64,000 nucleotides of DNA from Flavobacterium pectinovorum (GTDB lineage Bacteria; Bacteroidota; Bacteroidia; Flavobacteriales; Flavobacteriaceae): assembly GCF_022802975.1 (NCBI RefSeq), contig NZ_JAFEVZ010000008.1:124001-188000 (forward strand), in the 5' to 3' direction. Positions 34,055 to 42,084 of this stretch are shown piece by piece. Within the stretch, counting starts at the first letter, position 1. Every line of letters begins with the position of its first letter. Position numbers and translations under genes: made by a program. A model generated the notes under the pieces. The model saw only the letters and a list, made by a program, of their open reading frames with translations. It was not told the DNA's origin and did not search any database.

Positions 34055-35782
34055 CTACGATTTTTGATTTTCTTTTTCTAATTTTTTCATTTCTTTTTCG
34101 TGAAGCTTCATATTCTTCTCGTATATTTTCATGTCTTTTTCATATTGTTTCATGTTCTTTTCGTACTCTTTTGAGTCTTTACCGTATTTTGTTTCAACTT
34201 CTTCAGTGAATTTCTCCATGTCTGCATTGAATTTTTCCATGGCTATTTCGTATTTCTCCATTTCTTTTTCAAAAATAGCTTCGCGTTTAGACATGATTTC
34301 TTCAACTTGTTTTTCGTAAGCAGACATATCCGGTTCAAAAGCTTCCATTTTTTTCTCAAACTCCACCATTTCTTTTTCAAATTTACTCATAGCGACTTTG
34401 TCCTTATGATTAGTTGGTGGAACTGGAGGTTTTGGCATTTTTGACATATCCGGTACCGGAGCCTGTGGCATTGGACCTGTTGGAAATGCAGGCGGAGTAG
34501 GAGGAACAGGAGTTGTTATGGTTGAAATGGTATTTATCTTGACAGGATTTTTTTCATTTATAATAAGATTATCTCCAACAACTATTGGCTTATCCATTCC
34601 GCCATCGGTAATAATATTTATTTTTTTGTTGTTATTATCATCAACTGAAATAACGATTCCACAGCTTTTAATTGCATTATCACCCTCAATTTGGATAGTT
34701 TGATCTCTCCCGGTACCTTTCTCAACATCAACTTTGATTGCTGTTAATTGATTATTTGAGTTTCTTTTTACTTCAGAAATTTCAATATCTACATTATGAA
34801 TCTTTTTTAGTTTTACAGTCATTTCTTTTAATTCTTCGTCTGTTGTTGTGTTTTTAATTTTGTAAACATCAACAGACTGAATTTTTTTATTGATTTCCTG
34901 AGCTTCTTTTTTCTCTTGGGCAATGGTTTTTATCTGAAATAAAAGTACAAATGCTACAAGTGCCGGAAGTATGGCATAATACTTCCAGTAATTTCTCTTT
35001 CTTGATTGATTTTTGTTTAACATGACAATTCGTTTTTTGATTAATGATTGATAAAAATGATTGGTAATGGCTACACAACTCTCGTGTGTAGTTATTTTTA
35101 AAAGCGTGTATTGGTAGGCTTTTTTGTCTGATATTTTTTTAGCGGCCTCGTTGTCGGCAATAAATTCAAGATTTTGTAAAATAGCTTTTTTGTACAGCCA
35201 AATAATTGGGTTAAACCAAAACAACACACAAAACACTCTGGAAATTAATACATCGACAGTATGATTTTGATCGCTGTGTACTTTTTCGTGTTCAATAATG
35301 TTTTCTAATTCTGCTGCTGTGTACATTGATGAGTTGTACACGATGTAATCAAAATAAGAAAATGGCGCAATGTTTTCAGATACATCAATAAATTTGAAAT
35401 CTGCTTGCTGTTGTATTTTTTTGCCTTTTAAAACTGAATTTAAACTATAAAAATCAACAGCAAATTTCATTATAAGCGTAAAAAATCCAATACAGTAAAT
35501 AGAAAGCACTACATAATTCCAATTGATTTCAAATGATTCTTGATGAATCGTTTGAGCTATAAAACTTTGCGGATAATTAACAGTTGAAACCGGAATAGGG
35601 TCAATCCAGACAACTTTTGTATAAACCAGAAATGGAAGAATTAGTGACGTGGCTAAACCTGTCAGTAAAAACCATCTGTTGCTGTTAAAAAAAGTTTCTT
35701 TGCGTAATAAAAAATAATAAGCACAATAAAATAATAGGATTAACCCGGATGATTTTGCGATATAAATGAAAAGCGCTTCCAT
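34055..35782 (-). CDS. M56 family metallopeptidase (BlaR1-like sensor), copy 1
   Basis: A 575-residue membrane protease-sensor. The N-terminal half has about four transmembrane helices (residues ~5-25, 35-55, 90-110 and ~265-285) and the zinc motif H165-E-K-V-H169 in the cytoplasmic loop, followed by ADNEAAKKISDKKAYQYTLLK. This is the M56 peptidase that cleaves BlaI-type repressors on signalling. The C-terminal periplasmic part is not a penicillin-binding domain: a beta region, a Pro-rich stretch (PVPPTPPAFPTGPMPQAP) and a ~130-residue Lys/Glu/Met coiled-coil-like tail. It lies 6 bp after its BlaI partner. The ligand is unknown, and beta-lactam sensing is not implied. Confidence 0.88.
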   Translation of the reverse strand: MEALFIYIAKSSGLILLFYCAYYFLLRKETFFNSNRWFLLTGLATSLILPFLVYTKVVWIDPIPVSTVNYPQSFIAQTIHQESFEINWNYVVLSIYCIGFFTLIMKFAVDFYSLNSVLKGKKIQQQADFKFIDVSENIAPFSYFDYIVYNSSMYTAAELENIIEHEKVHSDQNHTVDVLISRVFCVLFWFNPIIWLYKKAILQNLEFIADNEAAKKISDKKAYQYTLLKITTHESCVAITNHFYQSLIKKRIVMLNKNQSRKRNYWKYYAILPALVAFVLLFQIKTIAQEKKEAQEINKKIQSVDVYKIKNTTTDEELKEMTVKLKKIHNVDIEISEVKRNSNNQLTAIKVDVEKGTGRDQTIQIEGDNAIKSCGIVISVDDNNNKKINIITDGGMDKPIVVGDNLIINEKNPVKINTISTITTPVPPTPPAFPTGPMPQAPVPDMSKMPKPPVPPTNHKDKVAMSKFEKEMVEFEKKMEAFEPDMSAYEKQVEEIMSKREAIFEKEMEKYEIAMEKFNADMEKFTEEVETKYGKDSKEYEKNMKQYEKDMKIYEKNMKLHEKEMKKLEKENQKS

Positions 35783-35788
35783 AAATAA

Positions 35789-36157
35789 TTATTTTTCTTC
35801 TTTTGGTGTTTCAATCATAGCTAAGATTTCGCGTAATTCGGCTGCAGAGATTTTTTCTTCCTTGGCAAAAAATGAAACCATATTTTTGTAAGAACTGTTG
35901 AAATAATTATCAATTGCAGTTTTCATATATTTTTTGCTATACGCTTCCAGACTTATTATTGGGTAATATTGATGTGTATTTCCAAAAGCATTATGTCCTA
36001 CAAATCCTTTTTCTTCCAGATTTCGAACAATTGTAGAAAGTGTATTGTAATGCGGTTGATCTTCAGTTATTTCTGCCTGAACTTCTTTTACGAAAGCTTT
36101 TTTCAGCTTCCATAAAACATGCATGATTTCTTCTTCTTTGTTTGTTAATTTTTGCAT
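35789..36157 (-). CDS. BlaI/MecI/CopY family repressor, copy 1
   Basis: A 122-residue winged-helix repressor: LTNKEEEIMHVLWKLKKAFVKEV, then YNTLSTIVRNLEEKGFV (recognition helix and wing) and a C-terminal dimerisation helix with a run near FFAKEEKISAAELREILAMIE. It is about 93% identical by eye to copy 2 at 38003. It sits 27 bp after the copy 2 sensor and 6 bp before its own sensor, with no operator of its own seen in the gap, so it is probably expressed from the single upstream promoter. Confidence 0.92.
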   Translation of the reverse strand: MQKLTNKEEEIMHVLWKLKKAFVKEVQAEITEDQPHYNTLSTIVRNLEEKGFVGHNAFGNTHQYYPIISLEAYSKKYMKTAIDNYFNSSYKNMVSFFAKEEKISAAELREILAMIETPKEEK

Positions 36158-36184
36158 GATTTGAGTATTGTGGTTTATTCGAAT

Positions 36185-37996
36185 TTATTTTTTGGTAGTG
36201 ATTTCAAGTACGCCATTTTTTCCTTTATCACCATATTTTATAGTAGAAGCAGGGGTTTTTAACACGTTTATTTGTTCAATTTTTTGAGGGTCTAAATCAT
36301 CAGGATTTTTATTTGTGATTTTTCCATCTATTACAACTAATGGTTTTTCAGAGCTTTTGATATTTATTTTATCAGATGAAATGACCACTGAATTATCTTT
36401 TCTTGTTTGTATTTTTACACTTGAAGACTGCTCATTATTTTCGGTCAAATGTTTTGTAGTAATTTCGATAACACCATTTTTTCCGATTGTACCATATTTG
36501 TCTTCAGCAGATTTTCCTTTTATTACATTAACACTTGTAATTTCGTTAGTTGGAATATCATTAATATCTACGTTTGAATTTGTTTGAATTCCATTAATTA
36601 TAATAATAGGTTTTGCTTCTGTTTTTGTTGAAATTCTTACTGTGTTTCCATTTGTGTTTACAGAAGTATTTGTATTAACATTTGTAGCAATGCTTGTGTT
36701 AGCATCAGAATTAGCTTTACTATTATTGTTTGTATTAGAAGTTTGAGTATTCTTAATTTTTATTAAAATGTCTTTAGCTTCTGTTTTATTGCTAATTACA
36801 GTAGGCTGTGTATCAGTAAAATTAAATGAAATGATTCCGTTTTTGTCTTTAATGATAATAATTCCAATTTTTTCGATTCCATTAGATGTTAGCGATTTCT
36901 TTGATTTAGTAACTTTTTTTTCATCTTTTAAATCGACATTGATAGAAGTAATTTCATTTTTAGAGTTTCTCTCCAGTTCTGAAATAGTGGTAGAAATACT
37001 AAATTTTTCTTTTAAAGTTTTTACTCTTTGGTCTATATCAGCATCTGTACTGTTTTTATCTATTGTAAATACATCTACCGATTCAACTTTGTCAGGATTT
37101 ATTTTTTCAATTATGCCCGGACCTTTTTCTTGGGCGACAGTTTCAATTTGAAATAAAATTACAAATGCTGTAAGTGCCGGAATTACAACATAGTATTTCC
37201 AGGAATTTCTTTTGTTTGATTGATTTTTGTTTAACATGACGATTCGTTTTTTGATTAATGATTGATAAAAATGATTGGTAATGGCAACACAATTTTCATG
37301 AGTTGTTATTTTTAAAAGGGTGTATTGATAAGCCTTTTTGTCTGAAATTTTTTTAGCAGCTTCTTTGTCGGCAATAAATTCAAGGTTTTGAATAATTGCT
37401 TTTTTGTAAAGCCAAAGTATTGGATTGAACCAAAATATCAGACAAAAAAATCTGGAAAGCAGCACATCAATAGTGTGATTTTGGTCGCTGTGTACTTTTT
37501 CATGTTCAAGAATATTTTCTAATTCGGATTCCGTGTACATTGAAGAGTTGTATACGATATTTTGAAAATAAGAAAAGGGAGAAATATTTTCAGTTACATC
37601 GATAAATTTATAGTCTGCCTGCTGTTGTATTTTTTTTCCTTTTAAAATTGTATGCAAACTGTAAAAATCTATTACAAATTTTATAAGAGAAACAATAAAG
37701 CCAATACTGTAAATGATTAGGATGATATAATTCCAGTTTATTTCAAGAGATTCTTCTTTATTTATTTGAGGAATAGTTAATTCAGACAAGTTTAAATTAT
37801 CTAACGTGGCAGGTTCTATCCAGATAGTTTTTGTGTAAACAAAAAAAGGCAGCGCTATCGAAGTTATCAATCCGGTCAATAAAAACCAGCGGTTGCTGTT
37901 GAAAAAAGTTTCTTTGCGCAGTAAAAAATAGTAAGCACAATAAAACAATATAACTAACCCGGATGATTTTGCGATATAAATAAAAAGTGCTTCCAT
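36185..37996 (-). CDS. M56 family metallopeptidase with plug-like repeats, copy 2
   Basis: A 603-residue paralogue of the sensor at 34055. The first ~290 residues are nearly the same (MEALFIYIAKSSGL, H165-E-K-V-H169, identical helices). The periplasmic part differs. An Asn/Thr-rich linker (~residues 405-445) is followed by two copies of a TonB-plug-like module ending in DKYGTIGKNGVIEITTK and IKYGDKGKNGVLEITTK; IIINGIQ and LVVIDGKI precede them. Such modules usually bring proteins to outer-membrane or TonB-linked partners. It is translated 6 bp after its repressor. Confidence 0.88.
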   Translation of the reverse strand: MEALFIYIAKSSGLVILFYCAYYFLLRKETFFNSNRWFLLTGLITSIALPFFVYTKTIWIEPATLDNLNLSELTIPQINKEESLEINWNYIILIIYSIGFIVSLIKFVIDFYSLHTILKGKKIQQQADYKFIDVTENISPFSYFQNIVYNSSMYTESELENILEHEKVHSDQNHTIDVLLSRFFCLIFWFNPILWLYKKAIIQNLEFIADKEAAKKISDKKAYQYTLLKITTHENCVAITNHFYQSLIKKRIVMLNKNQSNKRNSWKYYVVIPALTAFVILFQIETVAQEKGPGIIEKINPDKVESVDVFTIDKNSTDADIDQRVKTLKEKFSISTTISELERNSKNEITSINVDLKDEKKVTKSKKSLTSNGIEKIGIIIIKDKNGIISFNFTDTQPTVISNKTEAKDILIKIKNTQTSNTNNNSKANSDANTSIATNVNTNTSVNTNGNTVRISTKTEAKPIIIINGIQTNSNVDINDIPTNEITSVNVIKGKSAEDKYGTIGKNGVIEITTKHLTENNEQSSSVKIQTRKDNSVVISSDKINIKSSEKPLVVIDGKITNKNPDDLDPQKIEQINVLKTPASTIKYGDKGKNGVLEITTKK

Positions 37997-38002
37997 AAAT
38001 AA

Positions 38003-38371
38003 TTATTTTTTTTCTGTTGGAGATTCGATCATAGCTAAGATTTCACGTAATTCGGCTGCGGATATTTTTTCTTCTTTAGCAAAAAATGAAACCATATTTT
38101 TATAAGAACTGTTGAAATAATTATCAATTGCAGTTTTCATGTATTTTTTGCTATATGCTTCGAGGCTTATTGTAGGATAATATTGGTGGGTATTTCCAAA
38201 AGCATTATGTGCCACAAAACCTTTTTCTTCCAGATTTCGAATAATAGTTGAAAGAGTATTGTAATGAGGCTGGTCTTCAATAATTTCTGCCTGGACTTCT
38301 TTTACGAATGCTTTTTTGAGCTTCCATAAAATATGCATAATTTCTTCTTCTTTATTAGTTAATTTTTGCAT
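38003..38371 (-). CDS. BlaI/MecI/CopY family repressor, copy 2
   Basis: A 122-residue winged-helix repressor, the first gene of the four-gene operon. It is nearly identical to the copy at 35789; differences include IMHILW for IMHVLW, EIIEDQ for EITEDQ and GFVAHN for GFVGHN. The upstream promoter contains palindromes expected for a dimeric BlaI-type repressor. Proteolysis by the M56 partner would relieve repression in the known Bla/Mec paradigm. Confidence 0.93.
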   Translation of the reverse strand: MQKLTNKEEEIMHILWKLKKAFVKEVQAEIIEDQPHYNTLSTIIRNLEEKGFVAHNAFGNTHQYYPTISLEAYSKKYMKTAIDNYFNSSYKNMVSFFAKEEKISAAELREILAMIESPTEKK

Positions 38372-38388
38372 GTGGTTTAATTTTAAAT

Positions 38389-38441
38389 CAAACCTACAAC
38401 TATTTTTTTAGTTATACAACTATAAAAATAGTTATTTAACT
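38389..38441 (-). promoter_or_regulatory. Promoter with embedded BlaI-type operators
   Basis: On the minus strand, TTG (38417-38419), a 20-bp spacer and TAGGTTTG (38389-38396) form a complete Bacteroidota promoter, 18 bp before the first blaI-like ATG. Overlapping palindromes fill it: AACTA-N6-TAGTT (38398-38413) in the spacer, AACTAT-AAAA-ATAGTT (38418-38433) over the -33 box, and AGTTA-TT-TAACT (38430-38441) above it. A repressor bound here would exclude RNA polymerase. Confidence 0.72.
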
Positions 38442-38530
38442 AAAAAAGAAGTTTTGCTTTTGATTTTGAAGAAGAAATGTTATTCTGTTTTTACTTTAAT
38501 AGTCTTAATTACAGTTTTTTGGTGATTTTT

Positions 38531-39748
38531 TCATGAAGCTTTTTCCAGAATCAGAGCATTCTTAATCCATAAGCAACAAAATGTAGCTATTACACCAATG
38601 CAGGCCATAAAAAACCAATTAACCTGATATCCAAATCGTGTAATAATTTCAAAACCTACTTTTGAACTTATGATGTGGGCCAGACTAAAGCTCATAGTAT
38701 AAAGCGCCATATATTGTCCTTCCTGACCTCGCGGAGCACGGCTTAAGGCAAAAGCATTAGAAAAAGGAAAGGCGAGGATTTCTCCCAGAGATATGCAAAT
38801 CATACTAATAATTAGAATTCCTGCCCAAACATTAATTAGTAGTAGAAAAAAACTTAGCGACATAATAAAGGAGCCCCAAATAATGATTTTTATTTTCGGA
38901 ATACCTTTTCTTTCCATAAACCCAACAGTAGGCATTTCTAAGGCGAAAATCAGCAATCCATTTAAGGTCATTAATAGACCGGTTTGAAATTCTGTTAAAC
39001 CAAATTTCTCATTGTGATATAATGGTAAAGTAGTAAAAAGCTGGAAAAAGATCATAGCAGTCACAAAACTCACAAATAAGAAAACCCAAAATATTCTGTC
39101 TTTAAATACTGATTTTTTCTCTGCTGCACTTTCAATTTTATCTTCATATATAATTTTTTTCTTTTCTTTTACCAGTAAAGCAAAAATTGAAATAGAAATG
39201 ATGCAGGAAAGGCCATCAACCCAAAAGAGTCCCTGGTATCCTATTCCCATAATAATCAGACCTCCCAAAGCAGGACCGGCAGCAAAACCTAAATTTACAG
39301 CTAAACGAACTAATGTTAAGGCTCGTGTTCTGTTTTCGGGCTTTGCATACGCACCAAGTGAAACAAACATTGCAGGTCTAAACATATCTGCAATTGCCAT
39401 TAAACAAAACATTCCTATACAAAGTCCGAAAAAAGTAGTGATATATTGAATTAAAAACATGGAAATTCCAGTAGTAAACAAACTAAAAATCATGATTTTA
39501 TAAAAACCTATTCTATCGGATAATTTTCCTCCCAGCCAGGATCCCAGCATTGAGCCTAATCCAAATGCAACCATAATCCAGCCAACCTGATTATAGGTAA
39601 AATGAAGGTCTTCTTTTAAATATTTTGATAAAAAAGGCAATACCATTGTGCCTGCACGATTAATAAAAGTAATAATGGCAAGTATCCATATTTCTCGTCT
39701 AAATCCTCTAAAATTGTTGATGTAATGGTGAAAAGCGTTTTTTAACAT
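38531..39748 (-). CDS. MFS transporter (drug efflux-like)
   Basis: A 405-residue, 12-helix major facilitator protein. The start is the ATG of MLKNAFHHYINNFRGFRREIW; the longer frame begins with a TTG inside the promoter and is rejected. Motif A is GGKLSDRIGFYK (helices 2-3). The start RREIWILAIITFINRAGTMVLPFLSKYL resembles the YqgE/YttB-type MDR branch in Bacteroidota. The substrate is unknown. It has its own -7 element. Confidence 0.85.
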   Translation of the reverse strand: MLKNAFHHYINNFRGFRREIWILAIITFINRAGTMVLPFLSKYLKEDLHFTYNQVGWIMVAFGLGSMLGSWLGGKLSDRIGFYKIMIFSLFTTGISMFLIQYITTFFGLCIGMFCLMAIADMFRPAMFVSLGAYAKPENRTRALTLVRLAVNLGFAAGPALGGLIIMGIGYQGLFWVDGLSCIISISIFALLVKEKKKIIYEDKIESAAEKKSVFKDRIFWVFLFVSFVTAMIFFQLFTTLPLYHNEKFGLTEFQTGLLMTLNGLLIFALEMPTVGFMERKGIPKIKIIIWGSFIMSLSFFLLLINVWAGILIISMICISLGEILAFPFSNAFALSRAPRGQEGQYMALYTMSFSLAHIISSKVGFEIITRFGYQVNWFFMACIGVIATFCCLWIKNALILEKAS

Positions 39749-39769
39749 TATATGGAAGTTGTTTTTCAA

Positions 39770-39777
39770 CAAAGTTA
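39770..39777 (-). promoter_or_regulatory. -7 promoter element of MFS gene
   Basis: TAACTTTG on the minus strand, 21 bp before the ATG at 39748. Confidence 0.45.
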
Positions 39778-39800
39778 GAAAACTTTGTAACGTGGAGCGG

Positions 39801-39831
39801 TTGCTGCTTTGTTTGTTTTAAACTATTTTTG
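39801..39831 (+). promoter_or_regulatory. Promoter of DUF1684/TatD genes
   Basis: TTG (39801-39803), a 20-bp spacer and TATTTTTG (39824-39831) match the Bacteroidota promoter in both boxes and spacing. The predicted start leaves a leader of only ~10 nt. Confidence 0.62.
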
Positions 39832-39843
39832 TGCAAAATTTCT

Positions 39844-40443
39844 ATGATGAAAAATAGTGTACTTATTTTATTATTGGTTTTTAATTGTACTTATAGTCAG
39901 GGTAAATTCAGTAAAAATGATGCTGAAAAATTTCAGAAAACTATCAATACAGAATACGCAGATGCTAAGACAAGTCCTTTGAAAGAAGAGGATTTGAAGC
40001 TATTTAAATCATTGGAGTTTTATCCGATAAACAGCAGGTATTTTGTAAATGCGAAGTTTGTTCCGGCAAAAAACGAAAAGGCATTTGATATGAAAACGTC
40101 TACAAGCAGGAGACCAAAATACATTAAATATGGAACCGTTTTCTTTACGATCGATGGAGTTGCATTACAATTGAGTCTTTACCAGGATGTTCAACTTTCT
40201 AAATCAGATAAATACAAAGACCATCTATTTCTTCCTTTTTCAGATTTAACCTGTGGTAAAGGAAGTTACGCTGGAGGTAGATATATAGATTTAAAAATTC
40301 CAAAAGGTGATAGGATTTCAATTGATTTTAACCAGGCTTATAACCCGTATTGTGCTTATAATTACAAATATTCATGTCCAATTGTTCCGTCAGAAAATGA
40401 TTTGAATGTAGAAATTAAAGCAGGAGTAAAAACGTTTCACTAA
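39844..40443 (+). CDS. DUF1684 domain protein, exported
   Basis: A 199-residue secreted protein with signal peptide (NSVLILLLVFNCTYSQ). The body has the DUF1684 hallmarks: YADAKTSPLKEEDLKLFKSLEFYPI near the N-terminus, a central beta sandwich (YIKYGTVFFTIDGVALQLSLYQ), LFLPFSDLTCGKGSYAGGRYIDL and a C-terminal FNQAYNPYCAYNYKYSCPIVPSENDL-type block (given here as NQAYNPYCAYN and SCPIVPSENDL). The activity is unknown. The start is one of two adjacent ATGs; a TTG 15 bp earlier lies in the -7 element. The stop overlaps the next start by one base. Confidence 0.85.
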   Translation: MMKNSVLILLLVFNCTYSQGKFSKNDAEKFQKTINTEYADAKTSPLKEEDLKLFKSLEFYPINSRYFVNAKFVPAKNEKAFDMKTSTSRRPKYIKYGTVFFTIDGVALQLSLYQDVQLSKSDKYKDHLFLPFSDLTCGKGSYAGGRYIDLKIPKGDRISIDFNQAYNPYCAYNYKYSCPIVPSENDLNVEIKAGVKTFH

Positions 40444-41099
40444 TGGAGTTTTTTAATCTTCATACGCATCAGTTTACAAATAATCCTGATATTTTAGAAT
40501 TGGTAAATCAATATCCGGTGGAATTTGATGAGTCAATTCCGTTTTATTCAATTGGAATACATCCCTGGCATATTAAGGAGAACCAGATAGATTCTGAATT
40601 ACTGATTATTGAAGAAAAACTGAAAACTAAAAATTGTTTGGCAGTAGGAGAATGTGGTTTAGATAAACGAATCGAAATTTCATTAGAACAGCAGGTTACT
40701 GTTTTTGAAAAACAATTGTTTTTAGCAAAAAAGTATAACAAACCAGTAATTATTCATTGTGTTGCTGCCTATCAGGAAGTGATTTCAATAAAAAAGAAAT
40801 TAAAGATTTCGGTACCGATGATTATTCATGGCTTTTCTAAAAACAGACAGGTTGCCGATCAGCTTGTTAAGGAGGGATTTTATATTTCGTTTGGGAAGTA
40901 TTTATTGCAAAATCCGGATTTAAAAACAGTTTTTCAGAATATACCAAATGATCGTTTCTTTTTGGAAACCGATACAATTGAAGAGAATTTAAAACAGGTT
41001 TACAATTTAGCTTCAGAGTATAAAAATATTACAATCAAAGAATTGCAAGGTGTTATCTCAAGTAATTTTAAAAGAGTGTTTGGTAAAAAAAGTGATTAG
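40443..41099 (+). CDS. TatD family metal-dependent hydrolase
   Basis: A 218-residue TIM-barrel hydrolase, short for TatD (~260). Metal ligands: NLHTHQF near residue 5 (the HxH pair), VGECGLDKRI (Glu), VIIHCVAAYQEV (His), MIIHGFSKN (His) and FFLETDT (Asp). TatD enzymes are 3'-5' exonucleases or D-aminoacyl-tRNA deacylase-like. The small Bacteroidota variant is unstudied to my knowledge. Its ATG overlaps the DUF1684 stop (TAATG), implying translational coupling. Confidence 0.85.
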   Translation: MEFFNLHTHQFTNNPDILELVNQYPVEFDESIPFYSIGIHPWHIKENQIDSELLIIEEKLKTKNCLAVGECGLDKRIEISLEQQVTVFEKQLFLAKKYNKPVIIHCVAAYQEVISIKKKLKISVPMIIHGFSKNRQVADQLVKEGFYISFGKYLLQNPDLKTVFQNIPNDRFFLETDTIEENLKQVYNLASEYKNITIKELQGVISSNFKRVFGKKSD

Positions 41100-41124
41100 T
41101 AAAAAGCAAAAAGTGAAATGAGTT

Positions 41125-41192
41125 TGTCACCCTGAGCGAAGTCGAAGGGCACTCCAATTGGACGTGGGGCTTCGACTTCGCTCAGCCTGACA
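41125..41192. repeat. CCTGAGCG inverted repeat, intact copy
   Basis: Perfect 16-bp arms CTGAGCGAAGTCGAAG (41132-41147) and CTTCGACTTCGCTCAG (41170-41185), with outer TGTCACC / GCCTGACA, folding into a long hairpin between tatD and tcdA. It is the best-preserved member of the family also at 3618 and 4926. A GAAACCTGAAAC half element of another family follows at ~41205. Confidence 0.85.
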
Positions 41193-41248
41193 GCAGAGAA
41201 TTTGAAACCTGAAACAACAAATAAAACAAACTAAAAAAAATAGAATAT

Positions 41249-41965
41249 ATGGCAGAGTGGACTGAAAGAGCCGAGCTTTTATTTACTAAAGAAGGATTAG
41301 ATAACTTGCAAAACTCAAATGTTTTGGTTGTAGGTTTAGGAGGAGTGGGGTCATTTGCAGCTGAATTTTTGGCAAGAGCAGGAGTAGGAAATATGACTAT
41401 TGTGGATGGCGATGTTGTTGATATTACCAATATAAACAGACAATTGCCTGCTTTGCATTCGACAGTAGGCGAACCAAAAATTAAAATTGTTGGGGATCGT
41501 TTAATGGATATTAATCCTGAATTAAAGCTAACCAAAGTACAGGAATTTTTATCTCCGGAGCGTGCTTTCGAGATCGTTTCTCCTGAGTTTGATTATGTTT
41601 TGGATTGTATTGATAGTATTACGCCAAAACTGAATTTAATTATAGCTGCAAAACGCAAAAGAGTAAAAATTATTAGCAGTATGGGCGCTGGCGGAAAAAT
41701 GCTGGCCTCTAAAGTTAAAGTTTCGGATATTTCCAAAACAATTAATTGTTACTTTTCTAAAGCAATCCGAAAGAGATTAAAAGCAGCAAAAATCAATAAA
41801 TTAAAAGTTGTTTTTTCTTCAGAAATACAAAATGAAAAAAGCCTGAAATTAACCGATGGTAAAAATTTCAAAAAATCTTTTTACGGAACAAACAGTTATA
41901 TGCCGGGATTGTTTGGTCTTCACGCTGCTGAAACCGTAATTCGGCACTTGCTTAAAAAAGAATAA
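41249..41965 (+). CDS. tcdA: tRNA threonylcarbamoyladenosine dehydratase (TcdA/CsdL)
   Basis: A 238-residue E1-like (ThiF/HesA) enzyme that uses ATP to cyclise t6A37 to ct6A in ANN-decoding tRNAs. It has the nucleotide loop VVGLGGVGSFAAEFLARAG, DVVDITNINRQLPALHSTVG (the TNxNRQ signature with catalytic Arg), a DCIDSITPKLNL Asp-containing segment and SSMGAGGK. The C-terminal MPGLFGLHAAETVIRHL is typical of TcdA. The length is near the usual 260-270. It is probably monocistronic. Confidence 0.9.
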   Translation: MAEWTERAELLFTKEGLDNLQNSNVLVVGLGGVGSFAAEFLARAGVGNMTIVDGDVVDITNINRQLPALHSTVGEPKIKIVGDRLMDINPELKLTKVQEFLSPERAFEIVSPEFDYVLDCIDSITPKLNLIIAAKRKRVKIISSMGAGGKMLASKVKVSDISKTINCYFSKAIRKRLKAAKINKLKVVFSSEIQNEKSLKLTDGKNFKKSFYGTNSYMPGLFGLHAAETVIRHLLKKE

Positions 41966-41967
41966 TT

Positions 41968-42078
41968 ATTAAGATACTAAGGTCTAAGTTGCTAAGACTT
42001 AACTTTAATTCTTAAATTCCTTTAAAAAAAGCGTTTGCGAGCAGTAAAAACTTAGAATCTAAATATTTCAGCAACTTA
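41968..42078. repeat. CTAAGTTGCTAAG-type intergenic repeat
   Basis: The arms carry AAGATACTAAGGTCTAAGTTGCTAAGACTT on the left and ACTTAGAATCT...TCAGCAACTT on the right, imperfectly inverted around ~45 bp. It has the same vocabulary (TTGCTAAG / CTTAGAATC / CAGCAACTT) as the argF'-argB gap at 54870-54960. Confidence 0.55.
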
Positions 42079-42084
42079 AAAAAA

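Noticed and set aside
34055..38371. Beta-lactam resistance (bla/mec) locus
   Set aside because: No beta-lactamase or PBP2a gene and no penicillin-binding sensor domain; only the BlaI/M56 signalling parts are present.
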